Below the pieces are notes generated by a model. The model did no database searches. It had not been told where the DNA came from and worked only from the letters and a program-made list of their open reading frames with translations. Shown piece by piece: positions 45,673 to 54,459 of a stretch of 64,000 bases of DNA (position 1 is the first letter of the stretch; every line of letters starts with the position of its first letter). Where the stretch lies: the NCBI RefSeq assembly GCF_026650985.1, contig NZ_CP086239.1:2356001-2420000 (forward strand). Reading direction: 5' to 3'. A program made the position numbers and the translations under genes. This DNA is from Clostridium estertheticum (lineage in GTDB: Bacteria > Bacillota > Clostridia > Clostridiales > Clostridiaceae).

Positions 45673-46227
45673 TTATTCGATGTATCCACTTTTTCTTAAA
45701 ACAGGTAATAGTTTTATTGAAATATATGCTGCAAATACTGTTAGTACCAAATCTCCAGCTATGCAAATCACAAAGCCATAAAAAAATGCAAAATAAAAAG
45801 AAATATCCTTTCCGAGATATAAATTATAACTAATGTATAGGTATATTACTCCAAATAAATACACAAAAAATAGACCCGAAAGTAGAGTAAATATTGTCTT
45901 AACAAAAGTTAATTCCAACACTTTTTCTCTTATTTTACCTATAACATAAGCTGCCACTATGAACCCGATAAGGTATCCAAATGTAGGTTTAAATATGTAA
46001 CCTATACCTCCACCTTCAGTAAATACAGGCACACCGGAAAGTCCAACAGCCACATAAACTATTTGTGACAATGCACCTAATTTTGAGCCTAAAATTAGTC
46101 CAGCCAAAGCACAAAACAGATATTGAAGGGTAAAAGGTACATATGGTATTGGCACCTTAATAAAAGCTCCAATTGCTGTTAATGCTGCAAACATAGCTAC
46201 TAAGATTAAATTTCTAGTGTTTTTCAT
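45673..46227 (-). CDS. bioY: Biotin transporter substrate-binding subunit
   Basis: 184 residues, six hydrophobic segments. BioY family features: FIKVPIPYVPFTLQYLF, LGALSQIVYVAVGLSGVPVF, and GGGIGYIFKPTFGYLIGF. It is the S component of an ECF transporter or a solitary biotin carrier. GAGGAGG precedes the ATG. It heads bioY-bioD-bioA behind a BirA operator, so uptake and synthesis are repressed together when biotin is plentiful. Confidence 0.94.
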   Translation of the reverse strand: MKNTRNLILVAMFAALTAIGAFIKVPIPYVPFTLQYLFCALAGLILGSKLGALSQIVYVAVGLSGVPVFTEGGGIGYIFKPTFGYLIGFIVAAYVIGKIREKVLELTFVKTIFTLLSGLFFVYLFGVIYLYISYNLYLGKDISFYFAFFYGFVICIAGDLVLTVFAAYISIKLLPVLRKSGYIE

Positions 46228-46276
46228 GGATATTCCTCCTCAATACAATTGGTATATACTATATAATAAAGCAATG

Positions 46277-46324
46277 GCTCTCTATTGTAAACTGTATTTA
46301 TTATTTTAGTTTACAATAGAGAGC
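46277..46324 (-). promoter_or_regulatory. BirA operator of the bioYDA operon
   Basis: ATTGTAAACT (46284-46293), 14 bases, AGTTTACAAT (46308-46317), the BirA consensus with standard spacing, within a perfect 17-bp inverted repeat. It lies about 55-95 bases upstream of bioY. It could also fold as RNA, but no T tract follows. Confidence 0.9.
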
Positions 46325-46336
46325 TATTTTAAGTAT

Positions 46337-46383
46337 AAAAAATGCCTCAATCTTCATTTTTAATATTTTCTAAAGATTGAGGC
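46337..46383 (-). terminator. Terminator after clpB
   Basis: On minus, GCCTCAATCTT pairs with AAGATTGAGGC and is followed by ATTTTTT. Confidence 0.85.
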
Positions 46384-46420
46384 TTTCTTTCTGATTTATA
46401 CTTACATAGTAATCAGGATA

Positions 46421-49033
46421 TTATTTTATTGAGTTACTTATTTTTTCTATAACAATTTGATCATCTTTGGCATCTACACCAATGACGGAACCATCATTTA
46501 TATCTCCCTTAATAATCTTTTTCGAAATAGAAGTTTCCAAAACATTTTCAATATATCTCTTTAGTGGACGTGCTCCATAAACTGGATCATACCCTTCATC
46601 TGCCATAAGTTTTTTAGCAGCTGTAGTTACTTTCATAGTTATATTCTTATCCTTAAGCCTATTTTGAATATCTGCAAGGAATATATCAACTATTCCTTCT
46701 ATTTCCTTTGTTTCTAAAGGTTTAAATAATATGATATCATCCAACCTATTTAGAAATTCTGGTTTAAATTTAGACTTGAGCTCGTTCATAACCCTATCAC
46801 GAATACTTTTCTCGATTCCGCCACTCTCTTTATTTTCTAAGAGATAGTTGCTTCCAATATTTGAAGTCATGATTATTATACAGTTTTTAAAATTAACTAT
46901 CTTGCCTTGATTATCAGTTAATCGTCCATCGTCTAATATCTGAAGAAATATATTAAACACATCTTCGTGAGCTTTTTCTATTTCATCAAACAATACTACA
47001 CTATAAGGTTTACGCCTAACAGCTTCAGTAAGCTGACCACCCTCCTCGTAACCTACATAACCTGGTGGAGCTCCTATAAGTCTTGATACAGAATATTTTT
47101 CCATATACTCTGACATATCTATTCTTATTATATTATCACTACTCTCAAATAGAATTTCGGCTAGTGTTTTAGCAAGCTGAGTTTTTCCAACACCCGTAGG
47201 TCCAAGAAATATGAATGAACCAATAGGTCTTTTAGGATCTTTGAGGCCTGCTCTTGCCCTTATTACCGCATTTGAAACAGCAGTTACAGCTTCCTTTTGA
47301 CCAATTACTCTCTTTGTTAAATCATCTTCAAGTCTTAGGAGTTTTTCTCTTTCACCTTCTTCGAGATTTGTTACAGGTATACCCGTCCACTTTGATACTA
47401 TTTGTGCTATTTCCTTTTCTGTTACCTCTTCTTTAAGCATAGCAGTTTCATTATTTTGATGAATGTCTGCTTCTTTCTCTTTTATCTGGGCTTCTAATTT
47501 TGGAATTACTCCATATTTAAGTTCTGCTACCTTATTTAAATCATACTCTCTTTCAGATTTTTCTATATCACCTCTAGAAACATCTAACTCTGCTTTTAAA
47601 TTTCTAATTTCAACTATCTTAGATTTTTCTTTTTCATATTTTGCCGTCATTTCATTGTCTTTATCTTTTAAATTACTTAACTCTTTCTCAAGGGTTATAA
47701 GTCTTTTCTTTGATGCATCATCCTTTTCTTTAGATAATGCCTTTTTCTCAATTTCTAATTGAAATACCTTACGTTTAATCATATCCATTTCAGTTGGCAT
47801 GCTATCAATATCAGTTCTTATCATAGCGCAAGCCTCATCTATAAGATCAATTGCCTTATCTGGTAAAAATCTTGCTGTTATATATCTGTCTGATAGTTTT
47901 GCTGCTGCAACAATCGCTGAATCATGAATCCTTATGCCGTGGTATATTTCAAATTTCTCTTTAAGCCCTCTAAGTATTGATACAGAATCTTCAACCGTAG
48001 GTTCTTCTATTGTTACTGGTTGAAACCTTCTCTCTAGAGCCTTATCTTTTTCTAGATACTTTCTGTATTCATCAAAAGTAGTTGCTCCAATACAATGAAG
48101 ACTTCCTCTTGCAAGTAATGGTTTTATCATGTTTCCAGCATCCATAGAACCCTCTGATTTACCCGCTCCAACAATATTATGAATTTCATCTATAAATAAA
48201 ATTATTTTTCCTTCACTAGTTTCTACTTCTTTAAGAACTGCTTTGAGTCTTTCTTCAAACTCACCTTTAAATTTAGCACCAGCAATAAGAGCTCCCATGT
48301 CTAAAGAAAATATTATCTTATTCTTAAGACCTTCTGGTACATCTCCCTTTACAATTCTTTGAGCAAGACCCTCAACTATAGCAGTTTTACCAACTCCAGG
48401 TTCTCCTATAAGTACTGGATTATTTTTAGTTCTTCTAGAAAGTATTCTTATAACCCTCCTGATTTCCTCATCACGTCCGATTACTGGATCTAATTTATGC
48501 TTTTTTGCCTGCTCCACAAGATTTGATCCATATTTCACTAATGCCTCATAAGTACCTTCTGGATCAACATTATCTACTCTTTGATTTCCACGAACGCTAG
48601 AGAGCACACTTAAAAAAGCATCTTTAGTTATATTGAATTTTTTTAATATATCTACTATCTCTTTAGTTTTTACATCCATAAGTCCAAGCATCACATGCTC
48701 AACACTTATAAATGAATCTTTAAATTTTTTAGCTTCATCTTCAGCACGTACAAAAACCTCATCAAGTCTTCGTGTAGCATATACAGAGCCACTATCAGCA
48801 CCGCTCCCTGTAACTTTTGGCATCTTACCAAGTTCATTTTTAATATCATTATTTAAACTAGTTATATCCACTCCCATTTTACTAAATATATTAGGAATGA
48901 GTCCATCCTCTTGAGCTATGAGTGCTGCAAATAAATGAATCGTATCTACCTGTTGATGGTTGTTTTTTACCGCTAATGATTGAGCCTCATTTAATGATTG
49001 TTGAACCTTTACCGTTAATTTTTCTACATCCAT
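46421..49033 (-). CDS. clpB: ClpB disaggregase chaperone
   Basis: 870 residues, full length. Order: Clp N domain (1-145), AAA1 with GEPGVGKT near 203 and [14 protein letters not shown], coiled-coil M domain about 405-525 (rich in Lys and Glu), AAA2 with GPTGVGKT near 607 and [10 protein letters not shown], and a C-terminal domain with [15 protein letters not shown]. The M domain marks it as ClpB rather than ClpC. With DnaK it rescues aggregated proteins. GGGAGG precedes the ATG. I saw no CIRCE or CtsR site in the short upstream region. Confidence 0.97.
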   Translation of the reverse strand: MDVEKLTVKVQQSLNEAQSLAVKNNHQQVDTIHLFAALIAQEDGLIPNIFSKMGVDITSLNNDIKNELGKMPKVTGSGADSGSVYATRRLDEVFVRAEDEAKKFKDSFISVEHVMLGLMDVKTKEIVDILKKFNITKDAFLSVLSSVRGNQRVDNVDPEGTYEALVKYGSNLVEQAKKHKLDPVIGRDEEIRRVIRILSRRTKNNPVLIGEPGVGKTAIVEGLAQRIVKGDVPEGLKNKIIFSLDMGALIAGAKFKGEFEERLKAVLKEVETSEGKIILFIDEIHNIVGAGKSEGSMDAGNMIKPLLARGSLHCIGATTFDEYRKYLEKDKALERRFQPVTIEEPTVEDSVSILRGLKEKFEIYHGIRIHDSAIVAAAKLSDRYITARFLPDKAIDLIDEACAMIRTDIDSMPTEMDMIKRKVFQLEIEKKALSKEKDDASKKRLITLEKELSNLKDKDNEMTAKYEKEKSKIVEIRNLKAELDVSRGDIEKSEREYDLNKVAELKYGVIPKLEAQIKEKEADIHQNNETAMLKEEVTEKEIAQIVSKWTGIPVTNLEEGEREKLLRLEDDLTKRVIGQKEAVTAVSNAVIRARAGLKDPKRPIGSFIFLGPTGVGKTQLAKTLAEILFESSDNIIRIDMSEYMEKYSVSRLIGAPPGYVGYEEGGQLTEAVRRKPYSVVLFDEIEKAHEDVFNIFLQILDDGRLTDNQGKIVNFKNCIIIMTSNIGSNYLLENKESGGIEKSIRDRVMNELKSKFKPEFLNRLDDIILFKPLETKEIEGIVDIFLADIQNRLKDKNITMKVTTAAKKLMADEGYDPVYGARPLKRYIENVLETSISKKIIKGDINDGSVIGVDAKDDQIVIEKISNSIK

Positions 49034-49110
49034 GTATATAATCCTCCCTTTTCTATCAAACTATTACCATATTATAGAATTTTTTTGTTATATTTTAAGG
49101 TATAAATTAA

Positions 49111-49147
49111 TCACCATAGTAACTTGATTTTTAAGTTACTATAGTGA
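49111..49147 (-). terminator. Hairpin after the 100-residue gene
   Basis: TCACCATAGTAACTT pairs with AAGTTACTATAGTGA (one G-U). The T tract is weak. Confidence 0.55.
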
Positions 49148-49208
49148 CCATATCTTAGTCTATTTTAAGAATTATTTAGTTTTAATGTTTCATAGATATT
49201 CTTTTATA

Positions 49209-49511
49209 TTATTTAAGAACTGCTTGTGTTATTTTAATAAGTTGCTCTTTACTTAGTGCTTCAAGATATCTTTGACGTTCCAAAAATGTGCACTCTTCTA
49301 GAAGTTTTCTTTCTCTGCGAGTTTCTATGTAAATGCCTGAAACCATAAGATCTTTACAATTCGAATCCATATAATGCCTTCTCCATATATTATAATATTT
49401 AATTGAGGTACTCTCACTATAGCCCTTATTTATTAATTTCATAATACCTGTTTTTCTATCTTGTTTTTCAAAACATTCACAAAGTTTATATATTTTCTGA
49501 AGCATTATCAT
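49209..49511 (-). CDS. Small protein of unknown function
   Basis: 100 residues, mostly helical, with charged and tyrosine-rich composition. A stretch near 25-45 (KLINKGYSESTSIKYYNIWR) looks like a helix-turn-helix in which a helix reads Ser/Thr-rich turns, but it is not a confident match. Later LLEECTFLERQRYLEALSKE is a probable amphipathic helix. AAGGAAGG lies nine bases before the ATG; a second ATG two codons on is possible. It has its own hairpin and no operon partner. I do not recognise a family. Confidence 0.6.
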   Translation of the reverse strand: MIMLQKIYKLCECFEKQDRKTGIMKLINKGYSESTSIKYYNIWRRHYMDSNCKDLMVSGIYIETRRERKLLEECTFLERQRYLEALSKEQLIKITQAVLK

Positions 49512-49676
49512 CTTTATTTTCCTTCCTTCTTAAGCATCCAGGAAACATACAAATAAAAGTTCCTCGTTTATTATATCCATACATGCACGATTTCTATTCA
49601 CCTTACATTATACCATAATTTAGCTTAAATAACCGTTATTTATATACGAGAGACTAATTTGTTTGTTTTAAAATTT

Positions 49677-50669
49677 CTATTTAAAGCTTTCTATAGCCTT
49701 TTGGGCCCACTTAGAATCCTTATATATAGCCCTAGCTACACCAATAAGATCAGCTTTTCTAGAAGATAAAAGACTTTCTGCAGCTTCTACCTTTGTAATT
49801 CCACCAGTAAGTATAACTGGAATAGATACAACTTCCTTTATAGATTGCGATAACGGTGAAAAATACCCTTGACTAGTATTACCTGGAATAATAAATCTAC
49901 AAAAACCTCCGGAAATATCAAGAATATCTACACCGGCCTTCTCAAAAGCTACCGCCGCAATTTTGCTATCTTCAATTGTAATACCGCCATCCATATTATC
50001 GCTAGCACCGAGTCTTAGAAGAATTGGGAAATCATCCCCAACAACATCACGTACTGCTTTAATAATATCTAAATGAATTTTAATTCTACCTAGTAAATCT
50101 CCCCCATATTCGTCATTTCTCTTGTTAGTTAAAGGAGAGAAAAATTGGTTTAGAAGATATCCATGTGCAGAATGAATCTCTACACCATCAAATCCAGCTT
50201 CCTTAACACGCCTTGCAGCATTTTTAAATTCTAAGATTATATTTTTAATTTCCTTTATTGAAAGTTCATCTGGTACAATACTTGAATTTGGATTTATAAT
50301 AGCTGATGGACCTACTGGATTAAGCCCTGTAATTTCTTTATTTGTTGAACTTCCAGCATGATTAATTTGCATTACTGTTTTAGATCCATTTTTATGAATA
50401 ATGTTAGATAATTCTTGTAGACTTTCAATTGTACAATCCTCCGCAATGGAAAGTTGTCTTTCGCTAGCCTTTCCTGCGAGTGTTATAAAACTATGTTCAA
50501 TAATAATAAGGGATATATATCCACCTCGAGATTTTTCATCATAATAATCTAATATATCTTTACTTACCTTTCCATTCTGGTCTGATTTCGACGTAGCCAT
50601 TGGTGGCATAACCAATCTATTGTTTAATGTTAACTTACAATTTTCTAAAGACTTAAGCAAATATGACAT
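49677..50669 (-). CDS. Old-yellow-enzyme family NADH:flavin oxidoreductase
   Basis: 330 residues, single FMN barrel without the C-terminal NAD domain of 2,4-dienoyl-CoA reductases. Motifs: NRLVMPPMATSKSDQNGKVS, MQINHAGSST, GFDGVEIHSAHGYLLNQFFS, PLTNKRNDEYGGDLLGR, VILTGGITKVEAAE, and LIGVARAIYKDSKWAQKA. It reduces activated double bonds or similar substrates. TGGAGG precedes the ATG. It stands between the small unknown gene and the TRAP transporter; a link to the uronate genes is not evident. Confidence 0.88.
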   Translation of the reverse strand: MSYLLKSLENCKLTLNNRLVMPPMATSKSDQNGKVSKDILDYYDEKSRGGYISLIIIEHSFITLAGKASERQLSIAEDCTIESLQELSNIIHKNGSKTVMQINHAGSSTNKEITGLNPVGPSAIINPNSSIVPDELSIKEIKNIILEFKNAARRVKEAGFDGVEIHSAHGYLLNQFFSPLTNKRNDEYGGDLLGRIKIHLDIIKAVRDVVGDDFPILLRLGASDNMDGGITIEDSKIAAVAFEKAGVDILDISGGFCRFIIPGNTSQGYFSPLSQSIKEVVSIPVILTGGITKVEAAESLLSSRKADLIGVARAIYKDSKWAQKAIESFK

Positions 50670-50832
50670 TTAATTACCTCCATATAGTTTATTATTTTTA
50701 TATTTTTCATTAATCAATACTATTTTACTACAGTATAATCCTTATCACTCTTAAATTCTATGCGAGCTTATAAAGTTACTAATTCATTCACATATTTATA
50801 AATTATTATGGTCATACTCCAAAAAACATATA

Positions 50833-50870
50833 ATCCCTATGGTTACTTAAACTTAAGTAACTATAGGGAT
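50833..50870 (-). terminator. Terminator after dctM
   Basis: ATCCCTATGGTTACTTAA pairs with TTAAGTAACTATAGGGAT; T tract on minus begins seven bases later. Confidence 0.65.
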
Positions 50871-50905
50871 TTAGTTTTAATTTATATTTTATCTATAAAA
50901 CTAAC

Positions 50906-52198
50906 TTAACTAAACATATGAGGAAGCATTAATGACAATCCTGGAACAAAAGTTAATACTAATAGTACAGCAATCATTACACCATAGAATGGAAATAATG
51001 CTTTTGTAACTTTCTCTATAGATATATTTCCTATAGAACAACCTACAAATAATGTTGAACCAACTGGAGGTGTAAGTAAACCTATACCAAGATTTAACAT
51101 TAAAATTATTCCAAACTGGATTGGATCCATACCAAACTTCACTACTACTGGTAATAAAATTGGTGTGGCAATAAGAATTAATGGAGCCATGTCCATTATC
51201 ATACCTAGTCCAAGTAATATAAGATTTATAAGTAAAAATATTACTACCCTATTGTCTGATACAGCTATTAATGCATTTGTTACAAGCTCTGGCAATTGAA
51301 CCATTGCAATCATCCAACCAAAAGCTGCTGATGCTGCTATAAGTCCCATAACCATTGATATAGTTTTTAATGATTTTCTAAGTATATCTCCCATTTTAGA
51401 TAATGGTACATCTTTATATACAAAGAATGTAATTATAAAGGCATAAACTGTTGCAAGAGCTGCTGATTCTGTAGCAGTACAAATACCTGTCATAATACCA
51501 CCCATAATAATTACTGCTGTGAACAATCCAAGAATACCATCCTTTAACATGAATAGTTTTTGTTTAAAAGGTATTTTTGCACTTACTGGATATTTTCTTT
51601 TTAAGGCCATAAAATAACTAAATACCATTACTGATAATCCAAGGAAAATTCCTGGTACAATACCAGCTAAGAATAGACTGCTTATTGATACTCCTCCAGC
51701 TGCTAATGAAAAAAGAATTAGATTATGGCTTGGAGGTACAAGTACTCCTTGAGTTGCTGATGCTACCGTTACACAAACTGCAAAGTCTTTATCATAACCT
51801 TCTTTTTCCATCATAGGAATCATAATAGATCCAATTGATGTTGTATCTGCTACTGATGAACCAGAAAGTCCTCCAAAGAATAAACAAGCAAGAACATCAA
51901 CCATTGCTAGTCCACCTCTTATTCTTCCGACTATTACTCTTGAAAAATTAACAAGCCGAGTCGATATACCTCCTTGCCCCATAATCTCTCCTGCAAGTAT
52001 AAAGAAAGGAATAGTAATTAGTGAGAAGGAGCTAATTCCTTTTGCTATTTGCTGCACAATCGACATTAATGGAATTTGCAAAAATATAGCTGTTGTAACC
52101 GCTGACAATCCTAATGAGAAAGTGATTGGTACTTTTACTAGAAGTAATCCGAAGAATACTCCAAGTAAAATAATAATCGCTATTGTATTAGTATCCAT
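50906..52198 (-). CDS. dctM: TRAP transporter large permease
   Basis: 430 residues with about 12 hydrophobic segments. DctM family features: IPFFILAGEIMGQGGIS, GGLSGSSVADTTSIGSIMIP, GVLVPPSHNLILFSLAAGG, DMAPLILIATPILLPV, and GIGLLTPPVGSTLFVGCSIG. The ion-coupled channel of a tripartite transporter. GGAGGTGG precedes the ATG, 15 bases after dctQ. With DctP and DctQ it probably imports a uronate, judged from the uronate enzymes that follow. Confidence 0.94.
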   Translation of the reverse strand: MDTNTIAIIILLGVFFGLLLVKVPITFSLGLSAVTTAIFLQIPLMSIVQQIAKGISSFSLITIPFFILAGEIMGQGGISTRLVNFSRVIVGRIRGGLAMVDVLACLFFGGLSGSSVADTTSIGSIMIPMMEKEGYDKDFAVCVTVASATQGVLVPPSHNLILFSLAAGGVSISSLFLAGIVPGIFLGLSVMVFSYFMALKRKYPVSAKIPFKQKLFMLKDGILGLFTAVIIMGGIMTGICTATESAALATVYAFIITFFVYKDVPLSKMGDILRKSLKTISMVMGLIAASAAFGWMIAMVQLPELVTNALIAVSDNRVVIFLLINLILLGLGMIMDMAPLILIATPILLPVVVKFGMDPIQFGIILMLNLGIGLLTPPVGSTLFVGCSIGNISIEKVTKALFPFYGVMIAVLLVLTFVPGLSLMLPHMFS

Positions 52199-52213
52199 AA
52201 TCCACCTCCAACT

Positions 52214-52693
52214 CTAATTTTGTTTATCTGTTATTAAATTTAAAATTCTTATTATTGTATAAAAAACAATCATAATTCCTGCAACAGGTAACACTGCATA
52301 TAAAACACCTGACGGAAGTTGTGTTGCTGGAAGTGTAGAACCCATCGTACTCATAGTTAAGTCCTTACCATAAATAAATAGAATTATTCCGAAAAGCATT
52401 ACAGCTAATTCATCAAAATAAAATATTACTTTTTGTGCTATTTTAGGAAATAAGTTAACTAAAGCACTAATGCTCAAATGTGTACCTTCTTTCACTCCAA
52501 TTGCAGTTGTAATAAATCCTAACCATATCATTAATATTACAGCTGTTTCCTCGGACCAACGAGGGGTGAACCCAAGTATATATCTAGTAAATACTTGATA
52601 GAAAACTATACAAACTAAAACTACTAATGTTGCCATACATATATATTCTATAGCTTTGTCTATTTTATTTAATACCTTCTTAAATATATTCAA
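52214..52693 (-). CDS. dctQ: TRAP transporter small permease
   Basis: 159 residues from a TTG with AAAGGAGTG upstream. Four hydrophobic segments; the DctQ signature PRWSEETAVILMIWLGFITTA at about 45-65 and GVKEGTHLSISAL follow. Partners DctM. Separated from dctP by a 93-base gap that holds a hairpin, which may lower membrane gene expression relative to the binding protein. Confidence 0.93.
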   Translation of the reverse strand: MNIFKKVLNKIDKAIEYICMATLVVLVCIVFYQVFTRYILGFTPRWSEETAVILMIWLGFITTAIGVKEGTHLSISALVNLFPKIAQKVIFYFDELAVMLFGIILFIYGKDLTMSTMGSTLPATQLPSGVLYAVLPVAGIMIVFYTIIRILNLITDKQN

Positions 52694-52726
52694 TTTTATT
52701 TCACTCCTTTATTTTAATAAAGTGAA

Positions 52727-52770
52727 GGAACCTGCTTTATCTATATAAAATATTTCATAAAGCGGATTCC
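52727..52770 (-). other. Intergenic hairpin between dctP and dctQ
   Basis: GGAACCTGCTTTAT and ATAAAGCGGATTCC pair (two wobble-compatible positions) around 16 bases. No T tract follows on minus, so it looks like an mRNA-protecting or processing hairpin rather than a full terminator. Confidence 0.6.
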
Positions 52771-52786
52771 TATTATTAAACCTTAA

Positions 52787-53818
52787 TTATTTTGTTGCAA
52801 GTATTGCATCAATTGTTTCTTTCCACTCTGGATGTGCAGTATACATAGGTTTAACTGCTTTTTGGAATAATGCTTGCTCATCAGAAGTTAGTTTAGTAAT
52901 TGTAACTCCACCTTTTTTAACTATTGTAGCTTGAGCTGCATCAGACTGTTTAAGCCATTCAACTCGTTCAACATTTGCACCAACAATAGCTGCTGCTTTT
53001 ACTATTTTTTGATCATCTGCTGATATTTTATCCCATGATATTTTACTAAATGCTATCATTTCTGGAACTCTTGTATGCTCATCAATAGTAATATGTTTTG
53101 CTACTTGATAATGATTAGATGATAAATAACTTGGCCAATTGTTTTCTGCTCCATCTACTACGCCAGTTTGTAATGCACTATATACATCACCATAAGCCAT
53201 TGGAGTAGAAGATGCACCTAATGCCTTAACCATATCCATCATAGGTTTACTTTCTTGCACTCTAATCTTTAAACCTTTTAAGTCAGCTGGAGTTTTTATA
53301 TCTTTCTTTGTGTTATAAAAATTTCTTGCTCCAGAATCTACCCAACTAAGTCCTACAATTTTGCTATCTGCTGATAAACTAGCAAACATTTTCTCTCCTA
53401 CTGGTCCTTCTAAAACTCTAAACATTTGATCTTTATCCTTATAAAGATAAGGAAGAATTAAAGCACCTATTTGTTTATTAAACTCAGCTAGTGGTGCAGC
53501 TCCTATACGTATTGCATCAATACCACCGAATTGTAGTTGTTCTATAGTACTTTTTTCATCTCCAAGTTGTGAACCTAAAAATACTTTTATTTTTATTCTG
53601 CCATTTGTTTTAGCTTCTACTTCTTTAGCAAATGCTTGATCTCCTATTATTGTTGGATATCCTGCAGGTTGATTATCCGATAATCTTAAAGTAACTGATT
53701 TAGTTGCTGTTTTGCCAGCATCCTTTGTAGCAGTTGGTGTTTTACTTCCACAACCAGCTAGTACACCTACAGTTAGTACAAGACATGAAAATATTGCGAT
53801 AAATTTCTTTTTATTCAT
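52787..53818 (-). CDS. dctP: TRAP transporter substrate-binding lipoprotein
   Basis: 343 residues. Lipoprotein signal with VLAGCGS, lipid cysteine C23; a short polar linker (residues 24-42) follows. DctP features: LRLSDNQPAGYPTIIGDQAF, KIKVFLGSQLGDEKSTIEQL, DLKGLKIRVQESKPM (arginine that binds a carboxylate), MAYGDVYSALQTGVVDGAEN. The arginine and the sialic/uronic acid setting point to an organic acid such as a hexuronate. Tethered outside the cell membrane. GGGGGC precedes the ATG. Confidence 0.94.
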   Translation of the reverse strand: MNKKKFIAIFSCLVLTVGVLAGCGSKTPTATKDAGKTATKSVTLRLSDNQPAGYPTIIGDQAFAKEVEAKTNGRIKIKVFLGSQLGDEKSTIEQLQFGGIDAIRIGAAPLAEFNKQIGALILPYLYKDKDQMFRVLEGPVGEKMFASLSADSKIVGLSWVDSGARNFYNTKKDIKTPADLKGLKIRVQESKPMMDMVKALGASSTPMAYGDVYSALQTGVVDGAENNWPSYLSSNHYQVAKHITIDEHTRVPEMIAFSKISWDKISADDQKIVKAAAIVGANVERVEWLKQSDAAQATIVKKGGVTITKLTSDEQALFQKAVKPMYTAHPEWKETIDAILATK

Positions 53819-53927
53819 TATTTTTGCCCCCCTAAGAATCTTTCTTGTTTATATTCTTATAATACTATTTAATGAAAACCTTTACTAGAAGAATAACTTG
53901 CGATTGTATGTAATCGATTGTCATATT

Positions 53928-53972
53928 AAAAAATCCCTCATCATCATGTTAAAAATACATGATGATGAGGGA
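53928..53972 (-). terminator. Terminator after the cupin gene
   Basis: TCCCTCATCATCATGT and ACATGATGATGAGGGA form a near-perfect stem, six T follow on minus. Confidence 0.88.
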
Positions 53973-53988
53973 ATATGTTATGCTAGAC

Positions 53989-54312
53989 TTATTTTAGAAA
54001 ATCTTCTCTACGAGGTGTAAACACATCTAATATAGTTGCATCCTCTAAAGCTAAAACACCATGTAGAGCATTTGGCTTAATATAATACGTATCACCAGTT
54101 TTTACCATTTCCTTTTTACCATCGATGTTTAACTCAAAGCTTCCTTTTAAAATATAACTAATTTGCTCATGTACGTGTGAATGAATTTCACCAATTGAAC
54201 CTTTTGTAAAATTCACCTCAACCATCATTATGTTGCTTACTTGTGCTAGTATCTTGCGAGATACACCCTTACCTAAATCCTCAAGTTTAACATCATCATT
54301 TCTTACTATCAT
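53989..54312 (-). CDS. kdgF: KdgF-like cupin
   Basis: 107 residues from the ATG at 54312, chosen for AAGGAGGAATT; the frame extends 13 codons without a site. One cupin barrel: GSIGEIHSHVHEQISYILKG (metal histidines H47-H51-type pair and Gln/Glu), GDTYYIKPNALHGVLAL (third His). Small cupins of this form near kduI are KdgF, which opens the ring of unsaturated uronates from pectin or alginate breakdown. Function rests on family and context. Confidence 0.78.
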   Translation of the reverse strand: MIVRNDDVKLEDLGKGVSRKILAQVSNIMMVEVNFTKGSIGEIHSHVHEQISYILKGSFELNIDGKKEMVKTGDTYYIKPNALHGVLALEDATILDVFTPRREDFLK

Positions 54313-54459
54313 ATTCAATTCCTCCTTATTATTATTTGGGGAATATAGCAATTATTAATCGTTTCCATTCCCTATTTAAATTATTGTACTTACTTGTAGT
54401 TATCTTAACTTATTTATTTAAGTTATGCAATTTAATATTTGAGATTTTTAACTTTAAGG

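Noticed and set aside
53819-53927. LacI-type operator before dctP
   Set aside because: No GTTAAC palindrome is present; the only structured element is the cupin terminator further upstream.
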